Source: Canna indica (taxonomy: Eukaryota > Streptophyta > Magnoliopsida > Zingiberales > Cannaceae). Taken from it: a stretch of DNA of 64,000 nt. Position 1 is the first letter of the stretch. Each line of letters begins with the position of its first letter. The DNA lies in contig CP136890.1 of assembly GCA_034359265.1 (NCBI GenBank), forward strand, positions 32,592,501 through 32,656,500, written 5' to 3'. The notes below the pieces were generated by a model. The model had not been told where the DNA came from and ran no database searches. It was given only the letters and a program-made list of their open reading frames with translations. Position numbers and translations under genes: made by a program. Below, piece after piece: positions 59,701 through 64,000 of the stretch.

Positions 59701-62700
59701 CACATTGAAATAATGTGAATTAAAATCCTATTGGAAGAATTTGAGGTTTCTTCTGATGCATTGTGACAATCAGTTTGCTATTAAAATTGCAAGCGATCCC
59801 GTGTTTCTTGAGAACCAAGCATATTGAGGTCGATTGTCATTTCATTCGTGATGCAATCTTCTCCAAGAAGATTGTCACACCTTACACATCTTCTAAGTAA
59901 CAAACTGCTCACATTTTCACTAAAGCACTTGGCTTTATTAAATTCAACTATTTATATGACAAGCTTGATATCTATATGCTCTAGCTGGAGAGGAAGAGGT
60001 AGTGTTATCTGTATTTGGTCTTTTGTTGGTGACTGGTGAGGTTAACTTAAGTGTTCCTCATGCTATTGCACTCTCAATATTTCTCTTCCCTTATATTCTA
60101 AGTGATTGATTGATTGGGAGGTTTACCCTAACGTTTCTAAAAAAGAGAACTCACAAATCATAGCATTGAAGCACATACATCAAACTATTATGCTGGATCC
60201 TGTGCGTTCAGTTGGTAACCCCATAATACACATACATATATGGGTCTCTTGGTTATGATGCGCTGAGTATATTTTATCACTCAATTTATCTTTGACCTTA
60301 CGCACTTACCTTATTAACAAACAATAGTGGTCATTTTTTGCATTGGAGATGTTGATTGCTAATTACTATAGCACTATTTTTTGATATGCTACTTACTGAC
60401 CTTTTTAATTAATTCTACCAAACTAATTGGAATTATCATATGAAAGAAATTTATGCGCATTGAGTTTTGCTGCTAATTAATTCTAATGTTTATAACATTT
60501 CATTTTTGAATAGTTAGAATTAAATGATTTTCTTTTCTAACACTAGGAATAAAGGAGTCTGATACTGGTTTAGCTGCACCAAGCCAATGGGACTTAGTCT
60601 CGGACAAACAAATGATGCAGGAGGAGCAACCTCTTCAAGTAATCATATGCTATAGATGTTTTTTTTTTCCTTCTATTTATTACTTTGATTTGGTTTTAAT
60701 TTGGTTTTTCATTTCATTTGAAGGTTGCAAGGTGTACAAAGATTATCAATCCAAACACAGAAGATGCTAAATATGTGATAAATGTCAAACAAATAGCTAA
60801 GGTATATTTATTCCTTATCAGTTGAAATTAAGCCCGGGCGTTTGGGATTGAAGACTTAAGGGAATGTCTTTCTGATATGCAGTTTGTAGTTGGGCTGGGA
60901 GACAAAGTCTCCCCCACTGACATTGAAGAAGGGATGCGTGTTGGGTAAGAAAATTTTAATTGATTTTTAAATTTTTATTGTTCTTGATTGTCATATTTTT
61001 TATAGACGATAGAACTGTATATTAATACACAATGTTTTAACTGGGAAATCTGCTACTTATGTATCATATTTATTCTCTCTCAAATGCAGAGTTGATAGGA
61101 ATAAGTATCAAATTCAAATTCCTTTGCCACCGAAGATCGATCCCAGTGTTACAATGATGACGGTTGAGGAGAAGCCTGATGTTACCTACAACGATGTAGG
61201 TGGATGCAAGGAGCAAATTGAGAAGATGCGAGAAGTGCGTATGACTTGTTTGTTAGTTTTTATTTCCATCCTTTGGGTTTGAGTTATTTACTACTGATCC
61301 ATGCAGTTATACCTTCTGCTGATCTCATGTCTCTATAATTTCATTTGTAATATGCGCTTGTAACTTCTAACCTCAGTAGACTAGATTGGGTAAAATGATT
61401 GTCCTTGTACACCATTATATTGACATTATTTTGTCTCATATGCTTCAGGTTGTAGAACTTCCTATGCTTCATCCTGAGAAGTTTGTAAAATTAGGTATTG
61501 ATCCTCCAAAAGGAGTTCTGTGCTATGGTCCCCCAGGAACTGGCAAAACGCTACTAGCTAGAGCAGTAGCCAATAGGACAGATGCTTGCTTTATTCGTGT
61601 AATTGGAAGTGAGCTTGTTCAGAAGTATGTTGGAGAAGGTGCTCGTATGGTCCGGGAACTTTTTCAGGTTGTCAACACTCAGTGAATTGTTGTAATTGCA
61701 TTTGAGGACTCATCTTTGTGTGTTATTTGTTGGTTTTCTTTAGATATTTTTTGATAAATTACTTCTTTAACTATAGATGGCGCGCTCAAAAAAAGCCTGC
61801 ATCGTCTTCTTTGATGAAGTTGATGCAATTGGTGGTGCTCGTTTTGATGATGGGGTTGGTGGTGACAATGAAGTCCAGCGGACCATGCTTGAAATTGTTA
61901 ACCAGCTTGATGGTTTTGATGCTAGAGGAAATATTAAAGTTCTAATGGCTACCAACAGGTATGTTAGTAAATTCAAATTTGTCTGTTTCCTGGAAATATC
62001 ATCTGGGTCAAAAATTAAATTATGCATCTTCAGTGTTTGCAGTTGTATTTGTTGTGATAGATATATTGCTAAAAGGTGCAGTTAAGTTTAATTATTTGTC
62101 TACATTTGCTACAAAATAATGCAGGCCTGATACTTTGGATCCTGCATTGTTGCGTCCTGGACGATTGGACCGTAAGGTTGAGTTTGGCCTGCCTGATTTG
62201 GAAGGTAGAACACAGATATTCAAGATCCACACAAGGACAATGAACTGTGAGAGAGATATTCGTTTTGAACTTCTTGCTAGACTCTGCCCCAACTCCACTG
62301 GTGAGAAATGCTTGCTTCTAAAATTGATATTTTAGCTAGTTTCCTAGTAGCTTTTGCTATAAAATTTCGTTTTGATTTTTCAGCTGCAATTCTTTAGCCT
62401 AATAATCCTTTATTTCTGTTCCAAAAGATTAATGAAAACTACTTTTTAGGGGCTGATATAAGGATCGTTTTGATTTTTCAGCTGCAATTCTTTGGCGTAG
62501 TAACGTCCCATATTTCTGTTCTGAAAGACTAAATGAAAACTACTTTTCAGGGGCTGATATAAGGAGTGTTTGCACCGAAGCTGGGATGTATGCTATCAGA
62601 GCACGAAGGAAGACAGTCACGGAGAAAGACTTCCTTGATGCAGTGAATAAAGTCATCAAAGGTTATCAGAAGTTCAGTGCCACACCCAAGTACATGGTTT

Positions 62701-62708
62701 ACAATTAA
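45593..62708 (+). CDS. RPT1: 26S proteasome regulatory particle ATPase subunit 1 (regulatory subunit 7), ten exons
   Basis: Exons: 45593-45676, 46564-46645, 60547-60638, 60724-60801, 60883-60944, 61090-61234, 61449-61667, 61777-61958, 62125-62300, 62551-62708. All introns are GT-AG with consistent phases, giving 1278 nt and 425 aa, the expected size. It begins [20 protein letters not shown]. Walker A GPPGTGKT is at residues 208-215. Walker B FFDE ends at Asp267-Glu268. Sensor Asn314 is in ATNRP. The arginine fingers are Arg325 and Arg328 in LLRPGRLDR. The C-terminus is ...YMVYN, fitting the HbYX motif that docks into the 20S core. RPT1 is one of six AAA ATPases in the base ring that unfold ubiquitinated proteins in cytosol and nucleus. 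No lesion is seen. Intron 2 is 13.9 kb and full of transposons. Confidence 0.97.
46646..48005 (+). other. RPT1 intron 2, original sequence before the Copia insertion
   Basis: T-rich intron sequence with no supported coding. It contains a (CT)n microsatellite at about 47723-47758. The matching right part of the intron is about 60111-60546. Confidence 0.6.
48550..49315 (+). pseudogene. Intronic Copia: gag relic
   Basis: Frame-shifted translation gives KLNGANY near the start. [38 protein letters not shown] and [13 protein letters not shown] follow, the conserved UBN2 gag blocks. A zinc-knuckle remnant [19 protein letters not shown] lies near 49065-49115. Many frame changes. Confidence 0.82.
49317..49925. 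mobile_element. Non-autonomous hAT element (609 bp)
   Basis: Inverted ends CAAGGTTGTCAAAGG and CTTTTGACAACATTG, with a perfect 8-bp duplication CTTGTTAA (49309-49316, 49926-49933). Both ends are rich in AGGCGC/GCGCCT words ('gcctgggtgaaggcgc'). No coding. Confidence 0.93.
49934..51172 (+). pseudogene. Intronic Copia: pre-integrase and integrase relic
   Basis: The pre-integrase zinc finger reads [14 protein letters not shown] with FQCDACQ (about 50210-50310). The integrase core is much reduced. It keeps [13 protein letters not shown] (second catalytic region, Asp kept) and [23 protein letters not shown]. The C-terminal block [20 protein letters not shown] (near 50890-50945) and [13 protein letters not shown] follow. 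Stops and frameshifts throughout. The stretch 51180-51475 is A/T-rich without motifs. Confidence 0.82.
51476..53570 (+). pseudogene. Intronic Copia: reverse transcriptase and RNase H relic
   Basis: It begins [20 protein letters not shown], with an internal duplication of the [10 protein letters not shown] block. Then come [20 protein letters not shown] and LGWQMHQDM, where the first catalytic Asp region is damaged. After the hAT at 52001-52966 it reads [20 protein letters not shown], which keeps the second pair of catalytic Asp. [19 protein letters not shown] and the RNase H start GCSDAASIN...SVEAENRTM follow. At 53580 a Gypsy element interrupts. RNase H resumes at about 59705 with KILLEEFE, then [16 protein letters not shown], ending near 60000. 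Confidence 0.87.
52001..52966. mobile_element. Non-autonomous hAT element (966 bp)
   Basis: Ends CAGTTGTAAATGGCG and GCCATTTAAAACTATG, with a perfect 8-bp duplication ATTGGTGT (51993-52000, 52967-52974). Removal restores the reverse transcriptase frame. An internal imperfect repeat of 'atcagcatgcagcagtatca' type words (about 52300-52440) is followed by purine-rich sequence. No coding. Confidence 0.93.
53757..54784 (+). pseudogene. Gypsy gag relic
   Basis: Opens [20 protein letters not shown], a coiled-coil start. Then [11 protein letters not shown] (near 54000), [16 protein letters not shown], and the gag core [15 protein letters not shown] with [14 protein letters not shown]. The zinc knuckle [18 protein letters not shown] lies at about 54595-54650. 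Several stops and frame changes. Confidence 0.87.
54785..55925. mobile_element. Non-autonomous hAT element (1141 bp)
   Basis: Ends TAGGGATGTCAATGGGG and TTTTTTTGCCATCCCTA, with a perfect 8-bp duplication GGTACTAC (54777-54784, 55926-55933). Subterminal words CGGGTACCCGCGGGTA in both orientations. The centre (about 55300-55600) is a minisatellite of 'gacgagcggcgagagcgatc' units that keeps three frames open without resembling a protein. Confidence 0.94.
55926..57490 (+). pseudogene. Gypsy protease and reverse transcriptase relic
   Basis: The protease active site reads [14 protein letters not shown] (55970-56010, one frame change inside). Reverse transcriptase blocks: [57 protein letters not shown] with the first catalytic Asp, then a catalytic block that occurs twice. 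The first copy reads [14 protein letters not shown] and the second [14 protein letters not shown]. Next come [16 protein letters not shown] and [15 protein letters not shown]. Stops at several points make it inactive. Confidence 0.9.
57491..59318 (+). pseudogene. Gypsy RNase H, integrase and chromodomain relic
   Basis: RNase [21 protein letters not shown] and [20 protein letters not shown]. Integrase zinc-finger part [18 protein letters not shown]. Core [20 protein letters not shown] with the first Asp, then [15 protein letters not shown]. The Glu region near [18 protein letters not shown] is intact, preceded by a 34-bp tandem duplication (about 58459-58525). At the end, the chromodomain reads [20 protein letters not shown] and then [10 protein letters not shown], which ends next to the purine tract AAGGGGAGTGCAC and the 3' LTR. 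Frames change between blocks. Confidence 0.9.
59319..59696 (+). repeat. 3' LTR of the Gypsy element
   Basis: TGATATGACACCACC to TCTAATTCCTACTA, 378 bp. It shares its first 150 or so bp with 53581-53757. TATA-like CTATAAATATGTG at about 59518. Confidence 0.85.
62368..62563 (+). repeat. 98-bp tandem duplication over the RPT1 intron 9 / exon 10 border
   Basis: CGTTTTGATTTTTCAGCTGC starts at 62368 and variants of the same sequence at 62466. Both copies end in GAAAACTACTTTT(T/C)AG followed by GGGCTGATATAAGGA. The second, downstream AG (62549-62550) is the true acceptor. The first (about 62451) is a decoy with the first five codons of exon 10. Confidence 0.93.
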
Positions 62709-63658
62709 ACATGACATCACCTTCAGGAGCAAAGAAAAACATTTGATCAACTTTGAGATGCATATTATACTACTTTCGACTGTTAATTTTTTTCCAACAA
62801 GAATGTTCTTCAAGTGCGATGAAGTTAGGCGAATTTCTTGCAAGAACATCCTTCTAGTTTGCCCGTACACAAATTTCTGTACCTTAGGAGCATGAAATTT
62901 GTTGTGATCTCTGCCACTTAACATAATTGTTGTATTTCTGCTATGACTTGTTTCAGAATTTGGGTATCTAAAGATTTCAATGGATTTATGTTGTATTTTC
63001 TGTTGGGGCATATTTTTATGATAAGGGATAGATTAATATTCATTGTTTGTTGCATAGATTAGAAGAAAATGAGAATAGAGGAGTGATATTATATTCGATA
63101 TATATGGGATTTAAAAAATGTCTATCTAATTTCATTTTTATCCAATTTTATTCCATTCAATTAAGCAAACCTACCTACCATTGGTGTTGCATGCTTGATA
63201 TGTATTTATGAAATTTTAATTAAAAGCCTGAGCAGCTTATATGGCTTGAATTGGACTTATTTAAGCTCCTTTTTTATGCTCATTGGGTTGAATTCATCTT
63301 GTTTAAACTAATCCCTATTGGATTCAAAATTAAACTATCTTTTATCAGTCTCATTAATTAGACTGTTTAAGAGAAGACAGTTTATTCGTGAACATTAAAT
63401 AAATTGTTTGTTGCGCTCTACCCTTCTAAATGTAACAATGCTTGAATATCATGATCAAAGTCAATTGTTCAATAGTTCAAATTCATTTCTATAACAAGGA
63501 ATTGACAAATAACTCTACCAGCAGTTTCCTTCTCAAAGAAGTAATCCGAAAACATGTATTTCCTTTACATCAAAGTAGAAGTAAAAATAATTCTAGGATC
63601 AAGTTCTCTAATCAACCGCTTGCACCGCTGGAAGAACAAAGCAGGTAAGCACCTTGAC
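62709..63658. other. RPT1 3' untranslated region and short intergenic spacer
   Basis: A/T-rich, no supported coding. RPT1 and the kinase gene converge here, so both 3' untranslated regions must lie in these 950 bp. Nothing repetitive was recognised. Confidence 0.7.
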
Positions 63659-63981
63659 CTAATATTCTCTTGCTCTGTTGGCCCTCTGAACTAAGCGAAC
63701 CAACGCTTGCACGACCTCAGACATAGGTGGCCTGAACTCAGGTTCAGACTGTCAATAACAAGATACCATTAGAATAAGTGGTCAACACATTTGAAAAAAA
63801 TAAATCAGTGACGTGTGATTCTACCTGAACACATAGGGCAATCACATCCGCAAATCGAGATAGTGATTTTGCAGGGTATAGCCCCTTGAGAGCAGGATCA
63901 ACCATCCTGTCCAAGGCATCAATGTCATGGAGCCGAGGAGCAGCCCACTGAATCAATGACTGCTCCGGTCTTGGTCTTGAC
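63659..63981 (-). CDS. STRUBBELIG-receptor-family protein kinase, last two exons (partial)
   Basis: Exons on the minus strand: 63825-63981 (52 codons after a split codon) and 63659-63748 (29 codons plus stop TAG). GT-AG borders are consistent. The first holds [20 protein letters not shown], then [20 protein letters not shown] and [12 protein letters not shown]. The second holds [20 protein letters not shown] and ends QRANRAREY. This is the end of the kinase domain (subdomain XI Arg in FRPPMSEVV) as in the SRF leucine-rich-repeat receptor kinases, membrane proteins involved in tissue morphogenesis and cell-wall responses. The remainder lies beyond the right edge. Which SRF member it is cannot be told from this piece. 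Confidence 0.9.
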
Positions 63982-64000
63982 CTGTGAGAAACTTGTAATA

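Larger units (their letters stand above)
48006..60110 (+). mobile_element. Decayed Copia retrotransposon in RPT1 intron 2, split by four insertions
   Basis: Gag, integrase, reverse transcriptase and RNase H relics occur in the normal Copia order from about 48550 to 60000. They are interrupted by hAT elements (49317-49925, 52001-52966) and a Gypsy element (53581-59696, itself carrying a hAT). A purine stretch TGGAGAGGAAGAGGTAG precedes TGTTATCTG at 60003, a likely 3' LTR start. The words 'ggttaactta', 'tgctattg' and 'actctca' occur both at 48047-48090 and 60038-60080, so short LTR remnants may flank the element. Its borders are approximate. Confidence 0.7.

Noticed and set aside
62135..62335. 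RPT1 exon 9 read through into intron 9 as a separate small protein
   Set aside because: The donor GTGAGA at 62301 and the clean join to exon 10 make the spliced form certain.

Overview
This is a stretch of plant nuclear DNA, almost certainly from an angiosperm with a repeat-rich genome. The evidence is two intron-bearing plant genes at the right end, LTR retrotransposons with the plant initiator-tRNA primer site (TGGTATCAGAGC), and hAT, CACTA, Mutator-like and PIF/Harbinger elements. I cannot name the species. Coding sequence is sparse. About nine tenths of the window is mobile DNA, much of it nested element within element.

Left part (1-10.2 kb). A long inverted-repeat (foldback) element comes first, then a plant-mobile-domain-like fragment and a degenerate repeat rich in the palindrome GATGTTATAACATC. 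That repeat is interrupted by a small hAT element and a solo LTR. A short unique stretch follows, holding a candidate secreted-peptide gene of the RGF/GLV/CLEL type (6021-6254) that carries one in-frame stop. After it come a CACTA end, a decayed LINE reverse transcriptase, a hAT end, and two unrelated captured exon fragments, one of cullin and one of the ETHE1 persulfide dioxygenase.

Central nest (10.2-45.3 kb). An old minus-strand Copia element (gag at 10229-10648, 5' LTR at 35392-35784) was split by two younger gag-only LTR elements of one family. Element 1 is 11660-19048, plus strand, TSD ATAGG. Element 2 is 19175-34910, minus strand, TSD GATGG. Each was itself invaded by hAT elements, a Mutator-like foldback, Gypsy-type LTR pieces, and a 4.4-kb PIF/Harbinger element with a nearly intact spliced transposase. 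To the right lie a CACTA end with an ABC-transporter fragment, a large Gypsy-type solo LTR with nested insertions, a LINE ORF1 relic, and a hAT element holding another solo LTR.

Gene part (45.3-64 kb). The one intact gene is RPT1, the 26S proteasome base ATPase subunit 1 (also called regulatory subunit 7). It has ten exons and codes for 425 aa. Its second intron is 13.9 kb and holds a decayed Copia element, itself hit by two hAT elements and by a chromodomain Gypsy element, which carries a third hAT. Tail to tail with RPT1, on the minus strand, are the last two exons of a STRUBBELIG-receptor-family kinase gene that runs off the right edge.

Most insertions were delimited by matching target-site duplications read directly from the sequence. 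Family names rest on recognised motifs, not on database searches.
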